Below are positions 50,510 to 60,285 of a stretch of DNA of 64,000 bases, one piece after another. Both the position numbers and the translations under genes were made by a program. Under the pieces are notes generated by a model. That model searched no databases and was not told where the DNA came from. It worked only from the letters and a program-made list of their open reading frames with translations. Numbering within the stretch: the stretch's first letter is position 1; every line of letters begins with the position of its first letter. Source of the DNA: Chloracidobacterium sp. (lineage in GTDB: Bacteria > Acidobacteriota > Blastocatellia > Pyrinomonadales > Pyrinomonadaceae); contig JADJTD010000001.1 of NCBI GenBank assembly GCA_016711345.1, positions 3,224,001 through 3,288,000 on the forward strand, in the 5' to 3' direction.

Positions 50510-50632
50510 GAATTTTTAACGCAAAGTCGCAAAGACGCAGAGACGCAAAGGAAAGAAAAAACTAAATGATCGGTTTGACGTATTCATGTCTTCCTTTGCG
50601 TCTTTGCTCTTTTGCGTCTTTGCGTTAAAAAA
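50510..50632. repeat. Inverted CGCAAAG-type repeat
   Basis: ACGCAAAGTCGCAAAGACGC (from about 50520), continuing AGAGACGCAAAGG to about 50552, is mirrored by CCTTTGCGTCTTTGCTCTTT (from about 50592), continuing TGCGTCTTTGCGTT to about 50627. The two arms can form a long imperfect hairpin between the waaF-gmhB and epimerase genes and may act as a terminator or insulator. Related CGCAAAG tracts lie near 34055, 38235 and inside mutS2 near 30850. Confidence 0.6.
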
Positions 50633-51467
50633 GTGTTTCCAAACCTTCAGTAAGTTCAACAGTCGGCGACCAATCTAGTTCTTGAGTTACGAGATTCAGG
50701 TCTGTGACGTAGTTCATCGGTATCGGGGCTGGCAGTGGGTTTTCTTTGTCGATCACTGCCTTAAAGCCTGAAACTTGTTCCATCTTTGCTACTAGTTCAC
50801 TTAACGTCAATGCGTTTCTGGCTCCGCCGCCGAGGTTGTATAGGCCGTGTCGAATCACCGATTCAGTGAACGCAGAACATGCTCTTGAAAAATCATCAAC
50901 GTGAAGCAGATCGCGCCGAGGCGTACCGTTCGCTTGTAATTGCAAACGCTCGCCTTTGTTTATCGCGTCAACATAATGGCCGACAAAGTTGGGTGCGTTG
51001 CCTTCGCTGACACTGGCATAAACAGTCGAGAGCCGGAAGATGCATGAACGGAAATTCCTTGCGTGGGCATAATATTCGACATATCTCTCGGCGATGAGTT
51101 TTGACCATTCGAGTGCGGATTGTCCGGCATAGAGTGTCGGGCAAGACTCGGGAACCTCGAAATAGTTGTCTGCGAAACGTCCATAGACGTCCTTCGTGGA
51201 TGCGAATATGAACACGGCGTTTTCTTTGATCTCACGCAGGAGATTGACCGTGCCTTCGACGTTGGTGAGAAACACCTGTCGGGCTGATTCAGGTGATTTA
51301 TCGAGATGAGCAGCGAGGTGGATCACGACATCGTAATCACGCACTATTGCTGCATCCTGTATATTCAGAATGTCGAGATTTGAACGCCGCGATAGATCGT
51401 CGGCGTCAAATATCTGCCTGACATGTGTTCCCAAAAAACCACTGCCGCCTGTAACCAATATCTTCAT
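50625..51467 (-). CDS. NAD-dependent epimerase/dehydratase (extended SDR)
   Basis: A 280-residue extended short-chain dehydrogenase: the Rossmann motif MKILVTGGSGFLGTHV, DVVIHLAAHLDKSPESARQV, FIFASTKDVYG, a YAGQSALEWSK segment in the position of the usual YxxxK (Y at YAGQ, K at EWSK) and RLSTVYASVSEGN. It fits nucleotide-sugar epimerases/dehydratases used in surface glycans; the substrate cannot be told. It overlaps the K+ channel gene by 4 nt. Confidence 0.85.
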   Translation of the reverse strand: MKILVTGGSGFLGTHVRQIFDADDLSRRSNLDILNIQDAAIVRDYDVVIHLAAHLDKSPESARQVFLTNVEGTVNLLREIKENAVFIFASTKDVYGRFADNYFEVPESCPTLYAGQSALEWSKLIAERYVEYYAHARNFRSCIFRLSTVYASVSEGNAPNFVGHYVDAINKGERLQLQANGTPRRDLLHVDDFSRACSAFTESVIRHGLYNLGGGARNALTLSELVAKMEQVSGFKAVIDKENPLPAPIPMNYVTDLNLVTQELDWSPTVELTEGLETLF

Positions 51468-52489
51468 TGCTTGTTTGTCTCGACAAGCCGCTGAACCGAT
51501 TCTGCCTTGCCGATCACAATGAGCAGATCGCCGTTCGCAATTCTTGTGTCACCCTTTGGCTGAAACGCCAATTCACCATCCTTTCGACGAATTGCAACAA
51601 CGATGAGACTAAGTTCACTCATTATATTTGTGTCCTTTAGATATTGACCGGAATAGGGCGAAGTTGCGTCGACGGCCATTTCTTCAAATACCAGATCGTG
51701 CGTCTCCGCGACGATCGAATCCATAAAGTCCGCAACAGCGGGTTTGAGCAAAGCTCTCGCCATTGATTGGCTGCCGATAATGGTCGGGGCAACAACACGG
51801 CTTGCACCTGCACGGATGAGGGTTGGTTCCGCTTGTTCTTCGACAGCCCGTGCGACGATGTGAAGATCTGGATTAAGACCGCGCGCTGTTAATACGACAT
51901 AGATGTTCGCCGCATCATCCGGCAGACAACTCGCGAGGCCTTGTGCACGTTTTACTCCTGCCTTGGTCAAATTTTCTTCAGATGTCGCATCGCCTACAAT
52001 GACGTGCGAACTGTCCGGATCGAGCTCGGACAGCCGATTTTCGCTACGTTCAATAATGACGTGTGGCAGATTTTGGCGTTCGAGGCTGCGGATTATTCGG
52101 CGACCGACGCGTCCCGCTCCGCAAATGATATAGTGGCCTTCTAACTTTTCCATTTCTTTGATTATACGGCGATTACCCAGTGACATGACCATTTCAGATT
52201 GGATCACGGCCTGTGCAAGCAGCGTCAAGCCAAATAGTACAGTTCCGACGCCCGTCAGCATTAGAAGGATCGCAAAAATGCGACCCGCGGCAGTAGTTGG
52301 CGCGAGATCGCCGTAACCGACTGTCGTCACGGTCTGGGCGGATGTATAAAAACTGTCAAGCCACGAAAATTGCTCAAAGTACTTGAATCCAACTGCCCCG
52401 ATCGTGATCATCGTGCACACGATGACTGCCGCAAAAACCAGCTTGCGACTTGTGATCTTGGCTATCGTGGAATAGATGCCGACGCTCAT
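51464..52489 (-). CDS. Two-helix potassium channel with RCK (TrkA-N/TrkA-C) domains
   Basis: A 341-residue channel subunit of the MthK type. Two helices (about 15-35 and 68-98) flank the pore loop with the selectivity filter TVGYGD (56-61). A TrkA-N/RCK Rossmann domain follows (GHYIICGAGRVGRRIIRSLE, about 118-235), then a TrkA-C domain (about 255-340). RCK domains gate the pore by ligands such as NAD(H), Ca2+ or c-di-AMP. With the Kdp locus about 30 kb away it forms part of this organism's potassium handling. It is divergent from the PBP gene with 102 bp between starts. Confidence 0.93.
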   Translation of the reverse strand: MSVGIYSTIAKITSRKLVFAAVIVCTMITIGAVGFKYFEQFSWLDSFYTSAQTVTTVGYGDLAPTTAAGRIFAILLMLTGVGTVLFGLTLLAQAVIQSEMVMSLGNRRIIKEMEKLEGHYIICGAGRVGRRIIRSLERQNLPHVIIERSENRLSELDPDSSHVIVGDATSEENLTKAGVKRAQGLASCLPDDAANIYVVLTARGLNPDLHIVARAVEEQAEPTLIRAGASRVVAPTIIGSQSMARALLKPAVADFMDSIVAETHDLVFEEMAVDATSPYSGQYLKDTNIMSELSLIVVAIRRKDGELAFQPKGDTRIANGDLLIVIGKAESVQRLVETNKQ

Positions 52490-52591
52490 AGACTGAAATT
52501 AGTTCGACATTGTATGGCAAAACTCGTTAGAATAATCGTGGCTCTCGCCAAAGTGATAATCTCACTTCGTCTTTGTATTTCCAACCCGTAG

Positions 52592-55387
52592 ATGCAGGAT
52601 AACGAATCAGTCAGATCAAACCGATCGAAGATGCCGCCAAAAGGCTGGGTAAAGGCCCGGCGCAAGACTTCCTCATATCAGGCACCGCCGACTTCGCGTT
52701 TCCGGCGTCTTTTGAGGCTGTTCTTTAATAGATGGACGCTCGCGGCGAGCCTGTTCGTGCTGCTTGGCATTTTTCTGACGCTTACCTACTTTTGGTTTGA
52801 TTTCTCAGGCCGGATCGATCAAAAGCTATTGAGCGGCGAAGTGTTTACTCCTTCTGCTGGAGTTTATTCAGCACCGAAGACATTAAAGACCGGCGAAGCC
52901 TTGACGATTCCCGAACTGGTTGAGTATTTGAAGTCAGCCGGTTACATTGAGCGAAACAATCAGGCAGATGCCTCGCGCAGCCGTTATGTGGTCGAGGGCG
53001 ACATCGTTGGTATTGAGCCAGGAATGACCGCAACTATCGATGGTAAAAAGGTTTTTCCATCGCTGACAGTCAAATTTGGCAGGGACCTCAAGACGGTGGC
53101 GGGTATCGGTGATCGAGACGCGAATACTCAGCTCAATGAAGTAAAACTTGAACCAAAAATTCTTAGTTCAATTGCCGCGGAAGGCGATGGCCGTCGAAAG
53201 ACCGTAAAATTCGCCGATCTGCCGCCGCACCTCGTAAAAGCGATAACAAACACCGAGGATCGTTCGTTCTTTGAGCATTACGGTGTAAACGTTCGCGGTA
53301 TTGCGCGTGCTCTTTGGCGGCGTTACGAAGGCGACGAAAACTCACCGCTTGCAAATCAGGGCGGCTCGTCTATCACGCAGCAGCTTGTAAAGAATCTTCT
53401 GCTCACCCGCGAACAGACCATCGAGCGCAAAGTAACTGAAGCATACATGTCGCTGATCCTAGAAACGCGGCTTTCGAAGCAGGAGATATTTACGCTATAC
53501 GCGAACCAGATATATCTCGGCCAGCAGTCGGGTGTTTCGATCTACGGAGTTGGGGAAGCAGCGAGTGCGTATTTTGGTAAAGATGTTTCGCAACTGTCCG
53601 TTCCGGAAGCCGCGTTTATCGCCGGTATCATTCGCAGCCCTAATCGTTACAATCCCTACAAAAATCCCGACCGTGTAAAGGAACGCCGCAATCAAGTCCT
53701 TGAGTCGATGACCAAAACGGGCGAAATAACGCCCGAGCAGCTTGCCGAATATCGCGATCTCCCGATCGAACTCAAACAGGTATCGAACGCAAAAGACCTT
53801 CAAGGAATGCCGTACTTTTCGCAATATGCGATCGAGGAACTGCCTAAGCTGGTCAACGATCCCGAAGCCCTTCAGCATCTGCGGGTTTACACTTCTATCG
53901 ACCCTGATCTTCAGCGGATGGCTTATGAGATCGTCAACAAACGGCTTGCCGGACTCGATAAACATTTCCCCAAAAAAGAAGGCTTGAACGCTTCTCTGGT
54001 CGCGATCAGGCCAAAGACGGGCGAGATCGTCGCGATGGTTGGTGGACGCGATTATTTGGCGAACCAGTTCAATCGTGCGACCGATGCTATGCGTCAGCCT
54101 GGTTCGGTATTTAAGCCTTTCGTTTATGCAGCGGCGATCAATTCGGCTTACGATTCCAGCACTCGGCAGTTCACGGCAGCAAGCATTTTCAAGGACGAGA
54201 AAAAGACTTTCACATTCAATCAGGAATCTTACACACCGGGAAATTTCGGCGACTTTTTCTCTAACAAAGACACAACGCTGCGTGACGCACTGGTCAAAAG
54301 CAAGAACGTGATAACGGTTGATATCGCAATGCAGATAAACGTCGGCAAGGTCATGAATCTTGCGACCAAAGCAGGTTTTCCAAAGGTCGAAAAAGCCTAT
54401 CCTTCGATGGCTCTCGGCACGGCTGAGGCGTCACCGCTTCAGGTTGCGACGGCATATACGATGTTCGCCAATCTCGGCGACCGCGTTCTGCCGATGCCGA
54501 TCACGCGGATCACCACAGGCGATGGCCGCACCAAAACTGCTCCGCCACCTGATCGTAAAAATGTTGTTCGTCCTGATGTCGCATATATCATGGACGACAT
54601 TATGAAGGACGTCATAAATCGCGGCACTGCTGCTCAGGCGCAGAGTTGGGGCTTTCGTAACAATGCCGGCAAGACTGCGTTTGCGGGAAAGACCGGAACT
54701 TCGCGCGATGGATGGTTCGCAGGTTTTACGCCCGAACTCGTTTGTGTGGTGTATGTCGGTTTTGACAACGGCGATGACCTTGGAATGAAAGGCTCCGATT
54801 CGGCGATGCCGGTGTGGGCGGATTTTATGAAGGAAGCCTTGCGGATGCATCCCGAATGGAACGGCGACTGGACGATGCCGGCGAACCTTCGAAAAGCCGA
54901 GATCGATATTCGCAACGGTGCGCTCATTCGCGAACTAGACGCGACAACCGAGCCGAGCCCGACGCCTTCGCCAACTCCAAAGCGGCCAAAAGATCCCGAC
55001 ATGCCTGACTTTGACGAGCCGACGCCCGAGCCGGAGATCTATGTGACGGATGTTCCAGCGGAATTTCGCCGTATCGAATTTTTTATAGCTGGAACTATGC
55101 CGACTCGTGCGTTGGTGGAGGTTGCGGACGACGTTGATGACCTCGATACGAGCGTAAACCCGTCACGCAGCCCGACGCCTCTTGACGAGACCTGGCAGGA
55201 CGGCAGCGAGCCTCCATCAAATAAACAGCAGAAAGATCAGCGCCCGCCCGCCGATGAGACGGGAAGTATAACAGTGATGATCTGTCCGCTAACAGGAATG
55301 CGAGCCACCATAAATTGCCCCGACAAACAAGCCAAAACCTACCGAGCAGGCAGCGAACCGAAGGATTTCTGCTCGTTTCACCGGTAA
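52592..55387 (+). CDS. Class A penicillin-binding protein (transglycosylase/transpeptidase)
   Basis: A 931-residue bifunctional peptidoglycan synthase. One N-terminal helix (about 48-70) anchors it. The GT51 domain has AITNTEDRSFFEHYGVNVRG and GGSSITQQLVKNLLL (about 215-400). The transpeptidase has the SxxK site in RQPGSVFKPFVYA, the SxN motif (VKSKNVITVD) and KTGT in FAGKTGTSRDGWFAG. A Pro/Thr/Asp-rich tail of about 130 residues ends in a small Cys segment (CPLTGMRATINCPDKQ...CSFHR), unusual for the family. It is PBP1a/1b-like; I do not assign a symbol. Confidence 0.94.
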   Translation: MQDNESVRSNRSKMPPKGWVKARRKTSSYQAPPTSRFRRLLRLFFNRWTLAASLFVLLGIFLTLTYFWFDFSGRIDQKLLSGEVFTPSAGVYSAPKTLKTGEALTIPELVEYLKSAGYIERNNQADASRSRYVVEGDIVGIEPGMTATIDGKKVFPSLTVKFGRDLKTVAGIGDRDANTQLNEVKLEPKILSSIAAEGDGRRKTVKFADLPPHLVKAITNTEDRSFFEHYGVNVRGIARALWRRYEGDENSPLANQGGSSITQQLVKNLLLTREQTIERKVTEAYMSLILETRLSKQEIFTLYANQIYLGQQSGVSIYGVGEAASAYFGKDVSQLSVPEAAFIAGIIRSPNRYNPYKNPDRVKERRNQVLESMTKTGEITPEQLAEYRDLPIELKQVSNAKDLQGMPYFSQYAIEELPKLVNDPEALQHLRVYTSIDPDLQRMAYEIVNKRLAGLDKHFPKKEGLNASLVAIRPKTGEIVAMVGGRDYLANQFNRATDAMRQPGSVFKPFVYAAAINSAYDSSTRQFTAASIFKDEKKTFTFNQESYTPGNFGDFFSNKDTTLRDALVKSKNVITVDIAMQINVGKVMNLATKAGFPKVEKAYPSMALGTAEASPLQVATAYTMFANLGDRVLPMPITRITTGDGRTKTAPPPDRKNVVRPDVAYIMDDIMKDVINRGTAAQAQSWGFRNNAGKTAFAGKTGTSRDGWFAGFTPELVCVVYVGFDNGDDLGMKGSDSAMPVWADFMKEALRMHPEWNGDWTMPANLRKAEIDIRNGALIRELDATTEPSPTPSPTPKRPKDPDMPDFDEPTPEPEIYVTDVPAEFRRIEFFIAGTMPTRALVEVADDVDDLDTSVNPSRSPTPLDETWQDGSEPPSNKQQKDQRPPADETGSITVMICPLTGMRATINCPDKQAKTYRAGSEPKDFCSFHR

Positions 55388-55802
55388 GTAGATGCAATAA
55401 ATGCATCTATCGATGTGATAGCTCAATCGTATAATGCAGATATTAAATGTATAGATTGAGTGTTTACATCGGTTGATTGTAAATATTCGTTGACCGATGA
55501 GCATGGATAAACTCTGGGCGGAACTTGTCAATCCATAGATGCACAATTTCCATCTAACGACGCATAATATCTATCAAAGTATGTAAACAATCCATCAAGC
55601 AAATTCCTATACAATTCTTTGCAAATCATACTTCGTTTGGCTGGAATTTACGCGGCATTTGTGGAAGCCTGCGCGTTAGCAAGGGCGAAACTCAGTTGTT
55701 GCGTGTTCCGCCCATACTTACGTGCGGGCTTCTGCATAAAGGGCCGCGTTTCATTCGTGTTGCGTGAACGCCCTTACTTACGTGCGGGCTTCTGCATTGT
55801 GA
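55388..55802. repeat. Spacer with REP-like repeat (full copy) and CATCTAT-type motifs
   Basis: No gene is seen. The first 200 bp has several short CATCTAT/ATAGATG and CAATCCAT motifs. From 55662, GGAAGCCTGCGCGTTAGCAA (continuing GGGCG) is followed by two direct copies of a 29-bp arm, CGCCC(A/T)TACTTACGTGCG... (55709-55737 and 55769-55797, one mismatch), each of which pairs imperfectly with the first arm. This is the fullest member of the repeat family at 6591 and 38794. Confidence 0.6.
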
Positions 55803-56000
55803 TTACGTCTTGTGGCCGGGCATGAGGAGTTCCATTTGGTCGGCGATTTCGCGGAGTTCATTTTTTAGCCTCACATATCTTGCCGTATCGATCGGTTTCG
55901 GGCCGTCGTTCATTTTCTTTAGCTCGGCGAGAACTGTTTCTGAGCGGTTTAACAATACAATAAATTCGGGGTGAATCCCTTGGGGGGTGGAGTCGTCCAT
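55803..56000 (-). CDS. Small helical protein, unknown
   Basis: A 65-residue protein MDDSTPQGIHPEFIVLLNRS with charged amphipathic helices (TVLAELKKMNDG, ARYVRLKNELREIADQMELL) and a basic end. There is no membrane segment. Coding potential is moderate: the composition is protein-like and the frame is isolated from other genes. The 207 bp upstream contain nothing I can name. No family is recognised. Confidence 0.45.
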   Translation of the reverse strand: MDDSTPQGIHPEFIVLLNRSETVLAELKKMNDGPKPIDTARYVRLKNELREIADQMELLMPGHKT

Positions 56001-56207
56001 TTATTATCCTCTTCCATCAGGAATTTGCCGGATAACGAAATGAGTGGTGATGACAACTCAAAAAGCCAAAGAGCAACGATCGGTGCGGTCAGATGTCCTG
56101 TATCAGGCGACTCGCAAAAGCAACAAAATAGGAGCTATGTGTCTAACCATACGCCTATCCACGAACATTGCAACCTGAAAGCGGCCGCGATTCGACGCAC
56201 GAAAACC

Positions 56208-58289
56208 TTACAGCCGCGTCTCTGTTGTTTGCGGCGGTGTGTAGTCGGGTACGCTGCGAACGTCGCCGTGCGGCAGCCAGCCGCGGCTTTCGTAGAGTGC
56301 CTGTTCCGCTTTTTCTTTTGTTAGAGGTTTAGCAAGCAAATAGCCTTGGCCATAGTCGCAGCCGAGGTTTTGCAGTAGTGATAATTGCGTTTCGGTCTCG
56401 ATGCCTTCGGCGATGACCTTTTTCTTGAGGCTTTTTGCCAGCGAGATTATGGTTTGCAGTATCTCGGAATTCTCGCCGCTCTCGCCGACGCTGTAAACGA
56501 ACGAACGGTCGATCTTCAACGTGTCGAACGGCAGGCGATGCAGGTAGCTGAGGCTGGAATATCCGGTCCCGAAGTCGTCGATGCTAAGCTGCACGCCAAG
56601 CCGCTTCAAGCGGTTGAGAATGCTGATCGTGTGCTCAGCGTTTTCCATCGCGGCACTTTCCGTTATCTCAAGCTTGAGCGAAGAAGGTGATATCTTCGAG
56701 ATAGCCAGCGCATTTTCTACATCGTCAACCAACTCATCTTTACCGAGATGCTTGCCCGAGATATTTACGCTGACGATCAGATCTTTGTGCGAAGAGCCAA
56801 TCTTCTGCCACTTCGCCAACTGGTTTGTAGTTTCCTGCAAGATCCAGGTCGTGATCGGAATGATAAGGCCCGATTCTTCGGCGATGGGTATGAATTTGTT
56901 CGGCGGTATCTGGCCTAATTCGCTGTGATGCCAACGCAGAAGAGCTTCAAAACCCAACAGCGTACCATCTTGCAAGCATACAAGCGGCTGATAGTGCATC
57001 GTAAGCTCTTTCCGGTCGATAGCGTTGCGGAGATCGTTCTCAAGCCTGACGTGTTCGAGAAAGCGAACGCGAAGTTCTTTGGTAAACACCGCTACGCCGG
57101 TCTGCTTTTCCTTTGCGTAATGCATCGCGATATCGGCGTCGCGAAGGATCTCTTCGGGTGTGTTGTATTCCGTGTCACAAGGCGCTATGCCGATGTTAAC
57201 GCTGATCGAAATGCGATTTCCGCTGAGCGAGAAAGGCTGAGAAATATTGGTGAGGATGCGGCGGGCGACCTTTTGTGCCTTGCTGGCCGTCGAAAGGTCT
57301 CTAAGAATTATGGCAAACTCATCACCGCCGATGCGTGCCACCATATCACCGGAGCTGAGCATTCGAACAAATCTTTTTGCGGCTACCATCAGCACTTTGT
57401 CGCCAAGCGTGTGCCCCAAACTGTCGTTAATATTCTTAAACTTCTGAATATCAAGAAACAGGACCTGAAATGCCGCTGCCGGATCATTCTTATATTGGTC
57501 GATCAACCGCCGCAGCATATCGCCAAAGTGCTTTCGATTCGGAAGGCCGGTCAGTGAATCATAAAGTGCCGCATGTTGAAGGTCCTTCTCGCTCTTACGC
57601 AGGGCTTCGTTGGCCTTTTCTTCTTTTTCGAGTGAAACCGCAAGCTGGGAAGCATGTTTTTCAGCTTCTCGTCGGCGATCGCGTTCCGTTTCGACCTTTT
57701 CGCGCTCCGCAGTCTGAGCTTGATTGATCGCAACGTTTACTTCGTCAATAGACTGTTTGTAACTAAAGTAGGTTATCCCTAAAGCAATAAAGGCGATGGC
57801 TCCCGTTATGAGATCGCCGAAATTGATCAGCTTAAACAAGAAACCTGCCAAGGCCGCTCCGACGATCTGCGTCATCGAACTCGAAAAACAGTCTTTTCGC
57901 CAAGTTGCGAAAAGACTCGAACCGTCCTTGAGAGCTTGAAAGATCGCTGCAAGAAATGATGATACTGCGAATTGGGTCAAGGCAAGGAAGCCAACCATCG
58001 ATATCAGATGTTGCGTCTCATCAGGATTTGCAGAGACGTATCCGACGTGAGTGACTATCTGCCAAATTGCAAATGTTATTGTCGTCGAAACCGTGTTGAT
58101 CGAGACATTGGTCGGGATCATCAATCGGCCAAAAGGAAATCCCTTTGACCTTAAATAAAGGCAGTTTGCCAGTGATTCAAGTGCAGCCACTACGATTGCC
58201 GCCGGTCCGCCGTAAAAAAGGAATGTAAAGAAAACAAGCGCGTCAGAGAAGCTAATAGCGAATCTGGATCGCGGCAGCGTCAGGGTCAT
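56208..58289 (-). CDS. GGDEF-EAL cyclic-di-GMP protein with MASE-like membrane domain, N-terminus frameshifted
   Basis: From an internal ATG at 58289 the frame gives 693 residues. About six membrane helices come first (SFSDALVFFTFLFYGGPAAI..., like MASE-type sensor domains), then a coiled coil (about 200-240), a GGDEF domain with intact RIGGDEFAII and an EAL domain with GFEALLRWHH, NISGKHL, DDFGTGYSSLSYL, KIDRSFV and EGIET. Both synthesis and hydrolysis motifs are present. The first two helices of the expected protein are encoded in another frame (58252-58440). The frame itself extends upstream to a TTG at 58355, but that part is out-of-frame translation of those helices. Confidence 0.88.
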   Translation of the reverse strand: MTLTLPRSRFAISFSDALVFFTFLFYGGPAAIVVAALESLANCLYLRSKGFPFGRLMIPTNVSINTVSTTITFAIWQIVTHVGYVSANPDETQHLISMVGFLALTQFAVSSFLAAIFQALKDGSSLFATWRKDCFSSSMTQIVGAALAGFLFKLINFGDLITGAIAFIALGITYFSYKQSIDEVNVAINQAQTAEREKVETERDRRREAEKHASQLAVSLEKEEKANEALRKSEKDLQHAALYDSLTGLPNRKHFGDMLRRLIDQYKNDPAAAFQVLFLDIQKFKNINDSLGHTLGDKVLMVAAKRFVRMLSSGDMVARIGGDEFAIILRDLSTASKAQKVARRILTNISQPFSLSGNRISISVNIGIAPCDTEYNTPEEILRDADIAMHYAKEKQTGVAVFTKELRVRFLEHVRLENDLRNAIDRKELTMHYQPLVCLQDGTLLGFEALLRWHHSELGQIPPNKFIPIAEESGLIIPITTWILQETTNQLAKWQKIGSSHKDLIVSVNISGKHLGKDELVDDVENALAISKISPSSLKLEITESAAMENAEHTISILNRLKRLGVQLSIDDFGTGYSSLSYLHRLPFDTLKIDRSFVYSVGESGENSEILQTIISLAKSLKKKVIAEGIETETQLSLLQNLGCDYGQGYLLAKPLTKEKAEQALYESRGWLPHGDVRSVPDYTPPQTTETRL

Positions 58290-58440
58290 GCGGGGCAACC
58301 AGGACCGAGAAGGCAAGCACACAAAGGAAGCCCACCGTGAACGTGGCCACCGCAATATTCGCGACAGCTATCGCAAAACAGACAATGCCTGCAACGATAA
58401 CTATCCCTTTGCTAATACTGGATAATTGCTTTCTATCCAT
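58252..58440 (-). pseudogene. Displaced N-terminal helices of the GGDEF-EAL protein
   Basis: A 62-codon frame starts MDRKQLSSISKGIVIVAGIV and gives two hydrophobic helices ending AFSVLVAP. It then runs out of phase (HDPDAAAIQIRY, stop). In the neighbouring frame the sequence continues RMTLTLPRSRFAISFSDA, which is what should follow. A +1 shift near the CCCCGC tract (58290-58296 on +) would join the two. This is either a real frameshift mutation, a programmed shift or a sequencing error in a G run. Confidence 0.6.
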
Positions 58441-59026
58441 GAGAGGACGATAAATCAGGAGTGAAAAAGAGGAAAGTGACCGGCGAAATATATCGCCAGA
58501 ACCAGTTTAACATCTTTTAATACAGATGAGCCAGCAAAAAATTCGGCGAACAGGCTCGGATTTGTCTGCCCATTCGCTGCACTAACGAAAAATTGCCTTA
58601 AGACTGTGTACCCCTTAGGCTTCTCACAATATTTAGCCAAAAACATCCTATTTTTGTGCAGGACGCTAAGTTACACAATCTTTGCGATTTCCACCTGGTT
58701 TTATGTCGAACGAACGAGAAGGCTTAGTTGGCTTTCTTACTTGTGAGGGCAATTGAATCAAGAATTACGGTAACCAAATGGATGCCAGTATCGATTTGGT
58801 GAGGTGGATTGTCACAGAACCGTTTCTTTGCGCCTAAGCTATGAAAGGTCGGGGCGGAGCAAGACTGTTAAAAGTAACAGTTGAAAGACCTCTGATTTGC
58901 AAATACGATATGTCCGTGCGCTAAGGAAGAGGTCTTTTCGAGGACGCCTACAAGACCATTTCTGTTTACCACTTGTTAAATCGTTATTAAGGCGTATGGG
59001 AAAATATCATGAAAGGAGTTATTCAA
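58441..59026. other. 586-bp spacer upstream of the OmpA-family gene, with hairpins
   Basis: No gene is convincing. A 10-bp perfect inverted repeat AAAGACCTCT (58884-58893) / AGAGGTCTTT (58928-58937) encloses 34 nt. A smaller hairpin CTGTTA-AAAG-TAACAG (58865-58880) lies just before it. They lie 90-160 bp upstream of the OmpA-type gene and may shape its leader RNA or end a short transcript. A 63-codon minus frame (58455-58646) has no supporting features. Confidence 0.4.
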
Positions 59027-59986
59027 ATGAAAGTTAAAAATCTTAGATCGGGCCAAGTAGTCTTATTGGCCATAATTTTGTTTACAGGGATGATCGTAAA
59101 CGCATCCGCTCAGACGGCCTTTAAGAGCATCGGCTTCAACGAAAACGTAAAGATCAAAGGTGTGATTGCGACTCGGGGTGCAGATTCGCTGACGATGCGC
59201 GATGTTTCGAGTGCTGACATATACTATGTCGATTTGTTGCCGAGCACTAAAGTTCAAACCTATAAAAAAGTGCTTCGCGGGGGCGATCAATTTCCGGCAA
59301 GTTATCTGCTAAGGGGACTTCGAATCCAGGTAAGCGGAACAGGAAACGCCGACGGACACATTATAGCGAGACAGATCGATTTCGATCCGGAAGATCTGAG
59401 GACTGCGCAAGCCCTACAGGTTAGCGTTGACCCCGTTGAGGCGCAAGCTGAGGCAAACAGAAAGAAGATAGAGGAGAACGAAGCAAGGATCGCAGCGACT
59501 GAGGAAAATGCGAAACGTATGGCTGGCCAGATCGACGAAGCTCAGGCAATGGCCGCTGCTGCACAAGCCTCGGCGGATCGCGCCAACAATCGTATCAACG
59601 GGCTTGGTGACTATAACACCATAAAAACGATCGTCGTTCCGTTCGCTACCGGCAGTGCTGCACTCGGACCGAAGGGCAAGCAGATCATCGATGAAGCACG
59701 GGCATGGGTAAAGACGCAGGATACTAAGGGTTGGATGATATCGGTCATCGGCTTTGCTGATTCCACAGGAAACAGTGCAAAGAACAAGACACTTAGCGAA
59801 AAGCGTGCAAATGCGGTGATTGGATATTTGGTCACGAAATACGGTTTGCCGCTAACGCGTCTCGTTCAACCATTCGGAGCGGGTTCTGATATGCCGGCGG
59901 CAGAGAACACAACAGCCGCTGGGCGGGCACAGAATCGCCGCGTTGAGATCAAATTGCTGCTCAACAAGGGAATTGCGGGCAACTAA
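59027..59986 (+). CDS. OmpA-family peptidoglycan-associated protein
   Basis: A 319-residue secreted protein. A signal peptide (about 1-29, ending VNASAQ) leads into a small beta domain (about 38-125; VKIKGVIATRGADSLTMRDV, LLRGLRIQVSGTGNADGHII) reminiscent of DUF5666/OB-like folds. An Ala/Glu-rich coiled coil follows (about 145-195). The C-terminal OmpA domain (about 205-315) has VVPFATGSAALGPKGKQIID, ISVIGFADSTGNSAKNKTLS and GRAQNRRVEIKL, binding peptidoglycan. AAAGGAG lies 9 nt before ATG 59027. Another ATG at 59009 precedes that site and is not used. Confidence 0.88.
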   Translation: MKVKNLRSGQVVLLAIILFTGMIVNASAQTAFKSIGFNENVKIKGVIATRGADSLTMRDVSSADIYYVDLLPSTKVQTYKKVLRGGDQFPASYLLRGLRIQVSGTGNADGHIIARQIDFDPEDLRTAQALQVSVDPVEAQAEANRKKIEENEARIAATEENAKRMAGQIDEAQAMAAAAQASADRANNRINGLGDYNTIKTIVVPFATGSAALGPKGKQIIDEARAWVKTQDTKGWMISVIGFADSTGNSAKNKTLSEKRANAVIGYLVTKYGLPLTRLVQPFGAGSDMPAAENTTAAGRAQNRRVEIKLLLNKGIAGN

Positions 59987-60056
59987 TGCAACACACAAGT
60001 TCACCAACGGGGCCGTCGTGGCCAGCAACAGCTACGGCCATTACTGTTGGTTTGGT

Positions 60057-60083
60057 CGCGCCCGGAAACGGGCGCGTCTTTTT
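60057..60083 (+). terminator. Intrinsic terminator with GAAA loop
   Basis: An 8-bp G+C-rich stem CGCGCCCG (60057-60064) / CGGGCGCG (60069-60076) closes on GAAA and is followed by TCTTTTT. It ends the OmpA-family transcript. Confidence 0.9.
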
Positions 60084-60285
60084 GGGAACCAATCAGAACA
60101 CCCAACCCGAAATTACTATTAGAACTTAGCATGCGATCAATGAAATTTTTTGGAATTACCTGTAAGAACTGACAGTTACAACAGCAATAGTTGATCCGTA
60201 TACTTAGGACGGAAAGTAAGTTATTCAATTAGGTCGGGGGATTTTATATACCGCGACATAAAAAATGAGAATGGAGACAAAAACG

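Noticed and set aside
58455..58646. 63-codon minus frame upstream of the GGDEF-EAL gene
   Set aside because: No supporting features and atypical composition.
60001..60228. 75-codon minus frame after the OmpA-family gene
   Set aside because: It covers a clear intrinsic terminator of the opposite strand.
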